A stretch of DNA of 64,000 bases from Bradyrhizobium frederickii (GTDB taxonomy: Bacteria; Pseudomonadota; Alphaproteobacteria; Rhizobiales; Xanthobacteraceae), in the NCBI RefSeq assembly GCF_004570865.1, contig NZ_SPQS01000011.1, forward strand, positions 208,775 through 272,774. Direction: 5' to 3'. The translations under genes and the position numbers were made by a program. The notes beneath the pieces are model-generated. The model was not told where the DNA came from. It searched no databases and was given only the letters and a program-made list of their open reading frames with translations. Positions 1-8,713 of the stretch are shown piece after piece. Positions within the stretch are counted from its first letter, which is position 1. Each line of letters starts with the position of its first letter.

Positions 1-1205
1 TGTCGGCGGCGGTGCGCTCGGCCGTGCTGGGCGAGGGGCGCACCTGGCTCGACAGCGCCTTCGTCGTCAATGACTGGTACATCTCCGCTTACGAGCCGCT
101 GGTCGACAGCTATGGCAAGCGGGTCGGCATGCTCTATGTCGGTTTTCTGGAGAAGCCGTTCAGCGAGGCCAAATACCAGACATTGCTGATCATCATCGCG
201 GCCTTCATCGCCATCACCGCCGCGACCGTACCGATCTTCCTGCGCTGGGCGAGCTCCATCTTCATGCCGCTGGAGCGCGTCACGGCGACGATCGCCGAGG
301 TGGAGCGCGGCAACCTGTCCGCCCGCACCAAGATGCCGGTGTCGGGCGACGAGATCGGCCGCGTCGCGGTTCATCTCGACGGCCTGCTCGACCAGATCCA
401 GGAACGCGACCGGCAGCTGCGGGAATGGAACGAGGAGCTGAACGTCCGCGTGCTGGAGCGCACCCGGGACCTCGAGCACGCCAATCTCAAGCTCGAGGCG
501 ACCACCAAGCAGCTCATCATGTCCGAGAAGCTGGCGGCGATCGGCGAGATCACCGCCGGCGTTGCCCACGAGATCAACAATCCGATCGCGGTGATGCAAG
601 GCAACCTCGACGTCATCCGCAGCGTGTTCGGGGCCGATGCCGACAAGGCAAAGGTCGAGTTTCGCCTGCTCGACGAGCAGATTCACCGCATCAGCCAGAT
701 CGTGACCAAGCTGTTGCAGTTTGCAAGGCCGGAGGAATATGCCGGCTATGTCGAGCGCCATGCGCCGGCCAGCGTCATCTCCGACTGCCTGCCGCTGGTG
801 CAGCATCTTCTGAACAAGACCGAGATCGCCGTGGTCAGGGAGGATCGCGCCAATCGGCTCGTGCTGATGAACCGGAACGAGCTGCAGCAGGTGCTGGTCA
901 ATCTCATCGTCAACGCGATCCACGCCATGCCGGACGGCGGGACCCTGACGCTCCGCTCCTTCGATGCCGAGCGCGACGGCCATCGAGGCGTCGCCATCGA
1001 GGTCACCGATACCGGCATCGGCATGAGCGAAGAGGTGATCGAAAAGATCTTCGATCCCTTCTACACCACGAAACGGCGGCAAGGCACCGGGCTCGGCCTC
1101 TCCATCAGCCAGACGCTGATCAAGCGCCAGGGTGGACAGATCACGGCCGAAAGCCATCTCGGTTCCGGAAGTACCTTCACGATGTGGCTGCCGGAAGCGA
1201 GCTGA
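1..1205 (+). CDS. Cache/HAMP sensor histidine kinase, 5'-truncated by window edge
   Basis: Membrane-bound two-component sensor kinase. The reading frame is open to the left edge, so the true start lies outside the window. The visible part opens with the end of a periplasmic Cache-type sensor (motif with YEPLVD and YGKRVGMLYVG), then a membrane helix around LLIIIAAFIAITAATVPIFL and a HAMP linker. A coiled coil with an ERTRDLE stretch follows, then HisKA with the phospho-acceptor His in GVAHEINNP (codon at 567-569). The ATPase domain has an N box (NLIVNAIHAMPDGG), G1 (DTGIGM), F box (FDPFYTTK) and G2 (GTGLGL). The kinase core is NtrB/DctB-like, a class that usually pairs with sigma-54 activators. 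That fits the sigma-54 promoter just downstream of its stop codon. The partner response regulator is probably upstream, outside the window. The ligand is unknown. Confidence 0.93.
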   Translation, partial: SAAVRSAVLGEGRTWLDSAFVVNDWYISAYEPLVDSYGKRVGMLYVGFLEKPFSEAKYQTLLIIIAAFIAITAATVPIFLRWASSIFMPLERVTATIAEVERGNLSARTKMPVSGDEIGRVAVHLDGLLDQIQERDRQLREWNEELNVRVLERTRDLEHANLKLEATTKQLIMSEKLAAIGEITAGVAHEINNPIAVMQGNLDVIRSVFGADADKAKVEFRLLDEQIHRISQIVTKLLQFARPEEYAGYVERHAPASVISDCLPLVQHLLNKTEIAVVREDRANRLVLMNRNELQQVLVNLIVNAIHAMPDGGTLTLRSFDAERDGHRGVAIEVTDTGIGMSEEVIEKIFDPFYTTKRRQGTGLGLSISQTLIKRQGGQITAESHLGSGSTFTMWLPEAS

Positions 1206-1207
1206 TT

Positions 1208-1242
1208 GGACATTTTGTCCCGAGATTTTGGACATTCTGTCC
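1208..1242. promoter_or_regulatory. Two tandem 13-bp palindromes, probable activator sites
   Basis: GGACATTTTGTCC (1208-1220) and GGACATTCTGTCC (1230-1242) are both perfect GGACA-N3-TGTCC inverted repeats. Their centres are 22 bp apart, about two helical turns. They begin three bases after the kinase stop codon and lie 53-87 bp upstream of a sigma-54 promoter. This is the usual arrangement for an enhancer bound by an NtrC-family activator. That the activator is the partner of the adjacent kinase is inference. Confidence 0.7.
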
Positions 1243-1294
1243 GGCGCGGCACATTGCGCTGCGGGAAGTCGTTGAATCATCACGATGCGATTTC

Positions 1295-1310
1295 TGGCAC
1301 GCGCGTTGCT
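1295..1310 (+). promoter_or_regulatory. Sigma-54 (-24/-12) promoter of the OFA transporter
   Basis: TGGCACGCGCGTTGCT matches the RpoN consensus (TGGCAC-N5-TTGCW) at every conserved position, with GG and GC separated by the required 10 bases. Transcription would begin near 1320 and run into the transporter gene at 1551, leaving a 5' leader of about 230 nt with no convincing coding sequence in it. Confidence 0.8.
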
Positions 1311-1550
1311 CATCTCAAGACAGGGTGTTGAGGGGGGACGAGGGCGCGATCGCCGTCACTGCAACGCGCTGCTTGCGAGGCGAAGGGACATCGCCCGCGA
1401 TCAGTGCTTGCTCGGCGCATACGAGGCGATGCGCGCCAGACGATTCCACTTCGGCATGAAATCCGACCGGTCATGCGCGGGCTGCCAGGCCCGCGCATGA
1501 GCGGTCTCAAACCGATGTGCCGGCAAGGCCGCGCTTGGGAGGAAATGCTT

Positions 1551-3203
1551 ATGACGACTGCCGATACTGTCTATGCACCGGTTGGTGCTCCCGGCTTGCT
1601 GGATCGTGAACGCACGATCGCGAAGGCCGGTTTCAATCGCTGGCTGGTGCCGCCGGCCGCGCTGTGCATCCATCTCTGCATCGGCATGGCCTACGGCTTC
1701 TCGGTATTCTGGCTGCCGCTGTCGCGCGCGATCGGCATCTCGCAGAGCAAGGCCTGCGCCGACATCTCGCTGTGGCAGGAGCTGTTCACCACGACCTGCG
1801 ACTGGAAGGTCGCAAGCCTCGGCTGGATGTACACGCTGTTCTTCGTTCTGCTCGGCGTCTCCGCCGCGATCTGGGGCGGCTGGCTCGAGCGCGCCGGCCC
1901 GCGCAAGGCGGGCGTTGTCGCCGCCTGCTGCTGGGGTGGGGGTCTTCTGATCGGCGCTTTCGGCGTCTACGTTCACCAGCTCTGGATCATGTGGCTTGGG
2001 GCCGGCGTCATCGGCGGCGTCGGGCTCGGCCTCGGCTACATCTCGCCGGTGTCGACGCTGATCAAATGGTTCCCAGATCGCCGCGGCATGGCGACGGGCA
2101 TGGCCATCATGGGCTTTGGCGGTGGTGCGATGATCGGTGCGCCGCTCGCCAATCTCCTGATCAACTACTTCAAGAGCACAAGCGACGTCGGCGTCTGGCA
2201 GACCTTCGTCGTGATGGGGGTGATCTATTTCGTCTTCATGATGATCGGCGCGTTTTCGTATCGGGTGACGCCGCCCGGCTGGCAGCCCGACGGCTGGACG
2301 CCGCCGAGCGAGAAGAAGTCGATGATCACCGAGCACCATGTCCATCTCAACAACGCGCACAAGACGCCGCAATTCTGGCTGATCTGGTGGGTGCTCTGCC
2401 TGAACGTCTCGGCCGGCATCGGCGTGATCGGCATGGCCTCGCCCATGCTCCAGGAGATCTTCGCCGGCAAGCTGATCGGGCATCCCGAGCTGAGCTTCAG
2501 CCAGCTTTCGGGCGAACAGAAGGCTGCGATCGCCGCGATCGCCGCCGGCTTTGCCGGTCTGCTGTCGCTGTTCAATATCGGCGGCCGGTTCTTCTGGGCC
2601 TCGATGTCCGACCTCATGGGCCGCAAGAACACCTACTACACCTTCTTCCTCCTCGGCATCGCGCTCTACGCGCTGGCACCCACCTTCGCGGCGATGGGCT
2701 CGAAACTCCTGTTCGTGCTCGGCTTCGGCATCATCCTGTCGATGTATGGCGGCGGCTTCGCGACGGTGCCGGCCTATCTGGCCGACATGTTCGGCACCCA
2801 GTTCGTCGGCGCCATCCACGGCCGGCTGCTGACGGCCTGGTCGACGGCCGGCATCATCGGTCCTGTTGTGGTCAACTACATCCGCGAGTTCCAGCTCGCT
2901 GCCGGCGTGCCACGCGACCAGCTCTACAACACGACGATGTACATCCTGTGCGCCATGCTGATTGCCGGTCTGATCTGCAACTACATGATCAAGCCGGTCG
3001 ATCCGAAGTGGAACATGAGCCAGGAGGAAGTCGCCAGATTGCAGGCGGCGAGTGCCAAGAGCGCGGCGTCGATCCAGCACGGCTCGTTCGGCATCGGCAA
3101 GGGCGGTCTGGACGCCAGTGCCGCAATGTTCTGGGCCTTCGTCGGCGTGCCGCTGGCATGGGGCGTCTGGAAGACGCTGGAGAGCGCGGTGAAGATCTTC
3201 TGA
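1551..3203 (+). CDS. OFA (oxalate/formate antiporter) family MFS transporter
   Basis: Twelve-helix major facilitator of the oxalate:formate antiporter (OxlT-like) family, in the inner membrane, 550 residues. The start at 1551 is set by GGGAGGA at 1537-1543; an upstream in-frame ATG at 1545 lies too close to it. Family signs are the paired halves with GGWLERAGPRKAG after helix 2, a long glycine-rich helix (GVIGGVGLGLGYISP), KWFPDRRGMATGMAIMGFGGGA in helices 4-5, and SDLMGRKNTY in the C half. There is an extended central loop and an extra C-terminal hydrophobic segment (MFWAFVGVPLAWGVW), longer than classical OxlT. The gene sits behind a sigma-54 promoter and before formate dehydrogenase. A carboxylate such as oxalate or formate is therefore the likely substrate, although OFA members carry varied organic acids. 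Confidence 0.9.
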   Translation: MTTADTVYAPVGAPGLLDRERTIAKAGFNRWLVPPAALCIHLCIGMAYGFSVFWLPLSRAIGISQSKACADISLWQELFTTTCDWKVASLGWMYTLFFVLLGVSAAIWGGWLERAGPRKAGVVAACCWGGGLLIGAFGVYVHQLWIMWLGAGVIGGVGLGLGYISPVSTLIKWFPDRRGMATGMAIMGFGGGAMIGAPLANLLINYFKSTSDVGVWQTFVVMGVIYFVFMMIGAFSYRVTPPGWQPDGWTPPSEKKSMITEHHVHLNNAHKTPQFWLIWWVLCLNVSAGIGVIGMASPMLQEIFAGKLIGHPELSFSQLSGEQKAAIAAIAAGFAGLLSLFNIGGRFFWASMSDLMGRKNTYYTFFLLGIALYALAPTFAAMGSKLLFVLGFGIILSMYGGGFATVPAYLADMFGTQFVGAIHGRLLTAWSTAGIIGPVVVNYIREFQLAAGVPRDQLYNTTMYILCAMLIAGLICNYMIKPVDPKWNMSQEEVARLQAASAKSAASIQHGSFGIGKGGLDASAAMFWAFVGVPLAWGVWKTLESAVKIF

Positions 3204-3219
3204 TCGCACATCTTCGCGA

Positions 3220-3247
3220 GCGGGAGCGCGGCCTTGCGCGCTCCCGC
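3220..3247 (+). terminator. Hairpin terminator after OFA transporter
   Basis: GCGGGAGCGCG (3220-3230) pairs perfectly with CGCGCTCCCGC (3237-3247) across the 6-nt loop GCCTTG. It lies 16 bases after the transporter stop. Only a weak T stretch (CATTTCG) follows. It separates the transporter from the formate dehydrogenase operon. Confidence 0.7.
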
Positions 3248-3462
3248 CGCTCATTTCGTGTGAAGGGGGCACCGATAGCCTCGGAGCCGGGAGCTCGATA
3301 CGACTTCGCAATCGCAGCATAGGACGCCTTTATTGATCTCCAGGCCAATTCGGGCTTCGTTCTATCGATTGGCGCGTTGGACGAACGCCAGGCCGTGTGC
3401 GGGCAGCGATCCAGGGCTGCCCTTGGGCTGCGCTTAACTGCTTCCGCGAGCATGATAATTTG

Positions 3463-3505
3463 CTTGGCATCTGGCATGCCAAGAGCTAGAACTGGACCTG
3501 TTCTA
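3463..3505. promoter_or_regulatory. Two adjacent dyads upstream of formate dehydrogenase
   Basis: CTTGGCAT-CTGGC-ATGCCAAG (3463-3483) is a perfect 8-bp inverted repeat. Immediately after it, TAGAAC-N7-GTTCTA (3487-3505) is a second dyad. Both lie within 70 bp of the fdh start at 3529, a place suited to operator sites. The rest of the 325-base gap (3204-3528) holds the hairpin above and nothing else I recognise. Confidence 0.4.
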
Positions 3506-3528
3506 AAAGACGAGATCGAGACGAATCG

Positions 3529-5232
3529 ATGAGCCACGACGTGCATGAGGTCCGCCCGTTCGAGCATCCCGGCGAGGGGCGCCGGCGCGCCAAGGCCACG
3601 CCCAAGGGGCGCCAGGTCGATCCCAACGCCGCGCACGAGATCGAGCAGCTGCTTGGCAACCGGCCGCGGCGGCGCGATCTCTTGATCGAATATCTGCACC
3701 TGATCCAGGATAAGTATCACCAGATCTCGGCTGCGCATCTGGCTGCGCTCGCCGACGAGATGAAGCTCGCCTTCGCCGAAGTGTTCGAGACGGCGACCTT
3801 CTATGCGCATTTCGACGTGGTGAAGGAGGGCGAGCCTGACATCGCGCCGCTGACGATCCGCGTTTGCGACTCCCTGACCTGTGCGATGCTCGGTGGCGAG
3901 AAGCTGCTCGAGGACCTGCAAAGCGCGTCAGGACCCGGCATCCGCGTCGTGCGCGCGCCCTGCGTTGGGCGCTGCGATACCGCGCCGGCAGCCGAGGTCG
4001 GGCACAATTTCGTCGATCATGCGACCGTCGCCAATGTGATGGCGGTCGCGAAGGCCGGCGACACCCACGCCCATCTGCCGAACTATGTCGGCTACGACGC
4101 CTATGTCGCCGGCGGCGGCTACAAGCTGCTGGGCCGCCTGCGCTCGGGCGAGCTGTCGACGGACGATCTCTTGAAGTCGCTCGACGACGCCTCGCTGCGC
4201 GGGCTCGGCGGCGCCGGCTTCCCCACGGGACGCAAATGGCGCGCCGTGCTGGGCGAACCCGGCCCGCGGCTGATGGCGATCAACGGCGACGAGGGCGAGC
4301 CCGGCACGTTCAAGGACCGCTACTATCTCGAAAGCGATCCGCACCGATTCATCGAAGGCATGCTGATCGGGGCGCATGTGGTGCAGGCGTCCGACGTCTA
4401 CATCTATCTGCGCGACGAATATCCGGCTTCGCGCGAGATCCTGGAGCGCGAGATTGCCAAGCTGCCGCCGGGCGGACCGACGCTGCACATGCGCCGCGGC
4501 GCCGGCGCCTATATCTGCGGCGAGGAATCTTCGCTGCTCGAAAGCATCGAGGGCAAGCGCGGCCTGCCCAGGCACAAGCCGCCTTACCCGTTCCAGGTCG
4601 GCCTGTTCGGCCTGCCGACGCTGATCAACAACATTGAGACGCTGTGGTGGGTGCGCGACATCGTCGAGAAGGGCGCCGACTGGTGGAAGGGCAACGGCCG
4701 GCACGAGCGTCACGGCCTGCGCAGTTTCTCGGTCTCGGGCCGCGTCAAGAATCCCGGCATGAAGCTGGCGCCGGCGGGCATCACCGTGCGCGAGCTGATC
4801 GACGAATATTGCGGCGGCATGGCCGACGGCCATCAGTTCTACGCTTATCTGCCGGGCGGTGCGTCCGGCGGCATTCTGCCGGCGTCGATGGACGACATCC
4901 CGCTCGATTTCGGCACGCTGGAGAAATACGGCTGCTTCATCGGCTCGGCTGCGATCGTGATCCTGTCGCAAAAGGACAGCGTGCGCGCGGCGGCGCTGAA
5001 CCTGATGAAGTTCTTCGAGGACGAGAGCTGCGGCCAGTGCACGCCGTGCCGCGTCGGAACCCAGAAGGCGGCGCTGCTGATGCAGAAGCCGGTCTGGAAC
5101 CGCGCTCTGCTGGAAGAATTGAGCCAGGCGATGCGCGACGCCTCGATCTGCGGGCTCGGACAGGCGGCATCGAATCCGCTGTCCTCAGTGATCAAATATT
5201 TCCCTGACGAGTTCAAGGAAGCGGCCGAATGA
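3529..5232 (+). CDS. NAD-dependent formate dehydrogenase, beta subunit (NuoE-NuoF fusion)
   Basis: Diaphorase subunit passing electrons from formate oxidation to NAD+ in the cytoplasm, 567 residues. Residues about 35-165 are a NuoE-like thioredoxin-fold domain with a 2Fe-2S site (C113, C118, C145, C149). A NuoF-like part follows, with the FMN/NADH signature (GLGGAGFPTGRKW, INGDEGEPGTFKDR, GAGAYICGEESSL), an SLBB-type region, and a C-terminal 4Fe-4S site (C501, C504, C507, C541). The fusion matches the beta subunit of the two-subunit W/Mo enzyme of Methylorubrum (FDH1), whereas Cupriavidus has separate FdsG and FdsB. The stop overlaps the alpha start by 4 bases (ATGA), so the two subunits are translationally coupled. 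The Shine-Dalgarno sequence is weak. Confidence 0.93.
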   Translation: MSHDVHEVRPFEHPGEGRRRAKATPKGRQVDPNAAHEIEQLLGNRPRRRDLLIEYLHLIQDKYHQISAAHLAALADEMKLAFAEVFETATFYAHFDVVKEGEPDIAPLTIRVCDSLTCAMLGGEKLLEDLQSASGPGIRVVRAPCVGRCDTAPAAEVGHNFVDHATVANVMAVAKAGDTHAHLPNYVGYDAYVAGGGYKLLGRLRSGELSTDDLLKSLDDASLRGLGGAGFPTGRKWRAVLGEPGPRLMAINGDEGEPGTFKDRYYLESDPHRFIEGMLIGAHVVQASDVYIYLRDEYPASREILEREIAKLPPGGPTLHMRRGAGAYICGEESSLLESIEGKRGLPRHKPPYPFQVGLFGLPTLINNIETLWWVRDIVEKGADWWKGNGRHERHGLRSFSVSGRVKNPGMKLAPAGITVRELIDEYCGGMADGHQFYAYLPGGASGGILPASMDDIPLDFGTLEKYGCFIGSAAIVILSQKDSVRAAALNLMKFFEDESCGQCTPCRVGTQKAALLMQKPVWNRALLEELSQAMRDASICGLGQAASNPLSSVIKYFPDEFKEAAE

Positions 5233-7997
5233 CCAAGATTACGTTCGAGCTCGACGGCAAGCAGGTCGAGGCCAAGCCCGGCGAGACCATCTGGCAGGTG
5301 GCCAAGCGGCAGGGCCGCGACATTCCCCATCTGTGCTATTCGCCCGCGCCCGATTATCGCCCCGACGGCAATTGCCGCGCCTGCATGGTCGAGATCGAGG
5401 GCGAACGTGTGCTCGCAGCGTCCTGCAAGCGCACGCCGTCGGTCGGCATGAAGGTGAAGACCGAGAGCGCGCGTGCGGTGTCCGCGCAGAAGATGGTGAT
5501 GGAGCTGCTCGTTGCCGACCAGCCGGCGCGCGAGACCAGCCACGATCCGGATTCGAAGTTCTGGCACTGGGCCGAGACCACGGGCGTGACCGAGAGCCGC
5601 TTTCCCGCAGCCGAACGCTGGGCGACCGACGCCAGCCATCCGGCGATGCGCGTCAACCTCGATGCCTGCATCCAGTGCGGCCTGTGCGTGCGCGCCTGCC
5701 GCGAGGTCCAGGTCAACGACGTCATCGGCATGGCCTATCGCAATCACGATTCCAAGATCGTGTTCGACTTCGACGATCCCATGGGCGAGTCCACTTGCGT
5801 CGCCTGCGGCGAATGTGTGCAGGCCTGCCCGACCGGCGCCTTGATGCCGGCCGTGATGCTGGACGAGAAGCAGACCCGCGTCACCTATGCCGACAGGAAG
5901 GTGGATTCGCTCTGTCCGTTCTGCGGCGTCGGCTGCCAGGTCACCTATGAGGTCAAGGACGAGAAGGTGATCTATGCGGAAGGCCGCGACGGTCCCGCCA
6001 ATCACAACCGTCTCTGCGTCAAGGGCCGCTTCGGCTTCGACTACATCCACCATCCGCATCGCCTGACCAAGCCGCTGGTGCGGCTGCCGAATGCGAAGAA
6101 GGATGCCAACGACCAGGTCGATCCGGCCAACCCCTTTACCCATTTCCGCGAGGCGAGCTGGGACGAAGCGCTCGACATCGCCGCCAAGGGGCTGGTCAAG
6201 ATCCGCGACGAGAAGGGCGTGAAGGCGCTGGCCGGCTTCGGCTCGGCCAAGGGCTCGAACGAAGAGGCCTATCTGTTCCAGAAGCTGGTGCGCACCGGCT
6301 TCGGCTCGAACAACGTCGACCATTGCACCCGGCTGTGCCACGCCTCGTCGGTGGCGGCCCTGTTCGAGGGCCTGAGCTCCGGCGCGGTGTCGGCACCGTT
6401 CTCGGCGGCGATGGATGCCGAGGTCATCATCGTGATCGGCGCCAACCCGACCGTGAACCATCCGGTCGCCGCGACCTTCATCAAGAACGCGGTCAAGCAG
6501 AACGGCGCCAAGCTGTTCGTGATGGATCCGCGCCGGCAGTCGCTGTCGCGTCACGCCACCAAGCATCTGCAGTTCAAGCCGGGCTCCGACGTCGCCATGC
6601 TGAACGCGATGATCCACACGATCATCGCCGAAGGCCTGACCGACGACCAGTACATCGCCGGCTATACCGAGGGGTTCGAGGACCTCAAGGAGAAGATCAA
6701 GGAGTTCACGCCGGAGAAGATGGAGCCGATCTGCGGCATCCCGGCGCAGACGCTGCGCGAGGTCGCGCGAACCTATGCGCGGGCGAAGTCGTCGATCATC
6801 TTCTGGGGCATGGGCATCAGCCAGCATGTCCACGGCACCGACAACGCGCGCTGCCTGATCGCGCTCGCGCTGATCACCGGCCAGGTCGGCCGGCCCGGCA
6901 CCGGCCTGCATCCGCTGCGCGGCCAGAACAACGTGCAGGGCGCCTCCGACGCCGGCCTGATCCCGATGTTCCTGCCGGATTATCAGCCGGTGGGGCGCGA
7001 CGATCTGCGCGCCAGCTTCGAGAAGCTCTGGCAGCAGGATCTCGATCCCGTGCGCGGCCTGACCGTGGTCGAGATCATGAACGCGATCCATGCCGGCGAG
7101 ATCAAGGGCATGTATATCGAGGGCGAGAACCCCGCGATGTCGGATCCTGATCTGCAGCACGCGCGCCATGCGCTCGCCATGCTCGATCATCTCGTGGTGC
7201 AGGATCTCTTCGTCACGGAGACCGCGTTCCACGCCGACGTGATCCTGCCGGCCTCGGCCTTCGCGGAGAAGGACGGCTCCTTCACCAACACCGATCGCCG
7301 CGTGCAGCTCGCCCGCCAGGTGATCAAGCCGCCGGGCGATGCGCGGCAGGATCTCTGGATCATTCAGGAGATCGGCAAGCGCATGGGCCTGCCGTGGAAT
7401 TATTCCGGTCCCGGCGACGTCTTCACCGAGATGGCGGAGCTGATGCCGTCGCTGAAGAACATCACCTGGGAGCGGCTGGTGCGCGAAGGCGCGGTGACCT
7501 ATCCGGTCGATGGGCCAGACCAGCCCGGCAACGAGATCATCTTCACCACGGGCTTCCCGACCGCGAGCGGCCGCGGCAAGATCGTGCCGGCCAAGGTCAT
7601 CCCGCCGGACGAGATCCCGGACGCGGAATATCCGATGGTGCTGTCGACCGGCCGCGTGCTGGAGCACTGGCACACCGGCTCGATGACCCGCCGCGCCCAG
7701 GTGCTCGACCAGATCGAGCCGGAGGCGGTCGCCTTCATGTCGCCGAAGGACATGCGCAAGAAGCAGCTTGCGCCCGGCGATTTCATTCGCCTTGAGACCC
7801 GCCGCGGCGCGGTCGAGGTCAAGGTGCGCTCCGACCGCGACGTGCCAGAGAACATGGTGTTCATGCCGTTCTGCTACGCGGAAGCGGCGGCGAACCTGCT
7901 CACCAACCCGGCGCTCGATCCGTTCGGCAAGATCCCGGAGTTCAAGTTCTGCGCGGTCAGAGCCGAACGCGCGGAGATGCGGGACGCGGCGGAGTAG
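5229..7997 (+). CDS. NAD-dependent formate dehydrogenase, catalytic alpha subunit (Mo/W)
   Basis: Catalytic subunit oxidising formate to CO2 at a bis-pterin Mo or W centre; 922 residues, cytoplasmic. N-terminal plant-type ferredoxin domain (2Fe-2S: C36, C49, C52, C66), then a two-cluster ferredoxin domain (C147/150/153/157 and C190/193/196/200). The oxidoreductase 4Fe-4S motif comprises C229, C232, C236 and C263. The metal ligand is C370 followed by H371, the Cys variant of the selenocysteine enzymes. The C-terminal molydopterin-binding domain begins near YPMVLSTGRVLEHWHTGSMT. The architecture matches FdsA/Fdh1A. No fdsC/fdhD-type sulfur-insertion factor or fdsD follows here, so maturation genes must lie elsewhere. 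The metal cannot be told from sequence. Confidence 0.94.
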   Translation: MTKITFELDGKQVEAKPGETIWQVAKRQGRDIPHLCYSPAPDYRPDGNCRACMVEIEGERVLAASCKRTPSVGMKVKTESARAVSAQKMVMELLVADQPARETSHDPDSKFWHWAETTGVTESRFPAAERWATDASHPAMRVNLDACIQCGLCVRACREVQVNDVIGMAYRNHDSKIVFDFDDPMGESTCVACGECVQACPTGALMPAVMLDEKQTRVTYADRKVDSLCPFCGVGCQVTYEVKDEKVIYAEGRDGPANHNRLCVKGRFGFDYIHHPHRLTKPLVRLPNAKKDANDQVDPANPFTHFREASWDEALDIAAKGLVKIRDEKGVKALAGFGSAKGSNEEAYLFQKLVRTGFGSNNVDHCTRLCHASSVAALFEGLSSGAVSAPFSAAMDAEVIIVIGANPTVNHPVAATFIKNAVKQNGAKLFVMDPRRQSLSRHATKHLQFKPGSDVAMLNAMIHTIIAEGLTDDQYIAGYTEGFEDLKEKIKEFTPEKMEPICGIPAQTLREVARTYARAKSSIIFWGMGISQHVHGTDNARCLIALALITGQVGRPGTGLHPLRGQNNVQGASDAGLIPMFLPDYQPVGRDDLRASFEKLWQQDLDPVRGLTVVEIMNAIHAGEIKGMYIEGENPAMSDPDLQHARHALAMLDHLVVQDLFVTETAFHADVILPASAFAEKDGSFTNTDRRVQLARQVIKPPGDARQDLWIIQEIGKRMGLPWNYSGPGDVFTEMAELMPSLKNITWERLVREGAVTYPVDGPDQPGNEIIFTTGFPTASGRGKIVPAKVIPPDEIPDAEYPMVLSTGRVLEHWHTGSMTRRAQVLDQIEPEAVAFMSPKDMRKKQLAPGDFIRLETRRGAVEVKVRSDRDVPENMVFMPFCYAEAAANLLTNPALDPFGKIPEFKFCAVRAERAEMRDAAE

Positions 7998-8045
7998 GGA
8001 AGGTCTCGTCGTTACCGCGCGCACGAGACTTGCCATACAAACCGC

Positions 8046-8150
8046 TGTCATGCCCCGCGAAGGCGGGGCATCCAGTACGCCGCGGCTCATCCATTGAGCC
8101 ATAACTGTCTCGGAGTACTGGATCGCCCGGTCAAAGCCGGGCGATGACAG
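8046..8150. repeat. Palindromic extragenic repeat downstream of fdh
   Basis: Two GC-rich hairpins (GCCCCGC-gaa-GGCGGGGC near 8051 and GCCCGG-tcaaa-GCCGGGC near 8124) flank a core bounded by CCAGTAC (8072-8078) and GTACTGG (8114-8120). The ends are TGTCAT and ATGACA, so the whole block is an imperfect inverted repeat of about 105 bp. A short tail at 8178-8205 (CGTCGTCGCTTCGCTCCTCG and on) looks like another interspersed motif. It probably also acts as the operon terminator. It fills most of the 224-base gap before ybaK. Confidence 0.6.
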
Positions 8151-8221
8151 GAGTTGTGTGGTGGGCAAATGTGCCCACGTCGTCGCTTCGCTCCTCGCAA
8201 TGACGGTGGTAAACGTGACCC

Positions 8222-8695
8222 ATGTCCAAAGTCACCCCAGCCACCCGTGCGCTTCAAGCCGCCGGTGTTGCCTTCACCGTCCACGCTTACGACTACGATC
8301 CTGATGCCGAGAGCATCGGGCTGCAGGCGGCCGCCGCGCTCGGTGAGGACCCCGCGCGCGTCCTCAAGACGCTGATGGCGCTGGTCGACGGCAAGCCGGT
8401 CTGCGTGGTCGTCCCCTCCGACCAGGAAGTCTCGATGAAGAAGCTCGCCGCTGCCGCGGGCGGCAAGTCGGCGCAGATGATGAAGCCGCCGGAGGCCGAA
8501 CGGGTCACCGGCTACAAGGTCGGCGGCATCAGCCCGTTCGGTCAGCGCAAGCAGGTCGGTACCGTGATCGAGCAGCGCGCGCTCGCGCATGATCTCGTCT
8601 ATCTCAATGGCGGCCAGCGCGGATTGCAGGTCCGGCTGAAGCCGTCCGACGTCCGGGATGTCCTCAAGGCGGTCGCGGCGGATGTGCTGGCGTGA
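8222..8695 (+). CDS. ybaK: YbaK/EbsC-type Cys-tRNA(Pro) deacylase
   Basis: Trans-editing enzyme that hydrolyses Cys-tRNA(Pro) formed by prolyl-tRNA synthetase, and so prevents cysteine being inserted at proline codons. It has 157 residues, the normal length, and spans the single YbaK/aaRS-associated domain. Characteristic stretches are KTLMALVDGKPVCVVVPSD, SMKKLAAAAGGKSAQMM, the GYKVGGISPFGQ loop, and QRGLQVRLKPSD near the C-terminus. The K in KTLMA and the GGISPFG loop belong to the known active-site region of the family. It stands between an extragenic repeat and a hupE-like gene and may be monocistronic. Other INS-superfamily editing domains (ProXp-type) are possible but fit less well. Confidence 0.9.
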   Translation: MSKVTPATRALQAAGVAFTVHAYDYDPDAESIGLQAAAALGEDPARVLKTLMALVDGKPVCVVVPSDQEVSMKKLAAAAGGKSAQMMKPPEAERVTGYKVGGISPFGQRKQVGTVIEQRALAHDLVYLNGGQRGLQVRLKPSDVRDVLKAVAADVLA

Positions 8696-8713
8696 CGGCG
8701 ATGGAGCGGGATC

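Noticed and set aside
1401..8168. Very long minus-strand open frames opposite the transporter and formate dehydrogenase genes
   Set aside because: They are rich in His, Arg, Asp and Gln with no domain motifs, as expected for the complement of GC-rich genes. The plus-strand proteins carry full family signatures.
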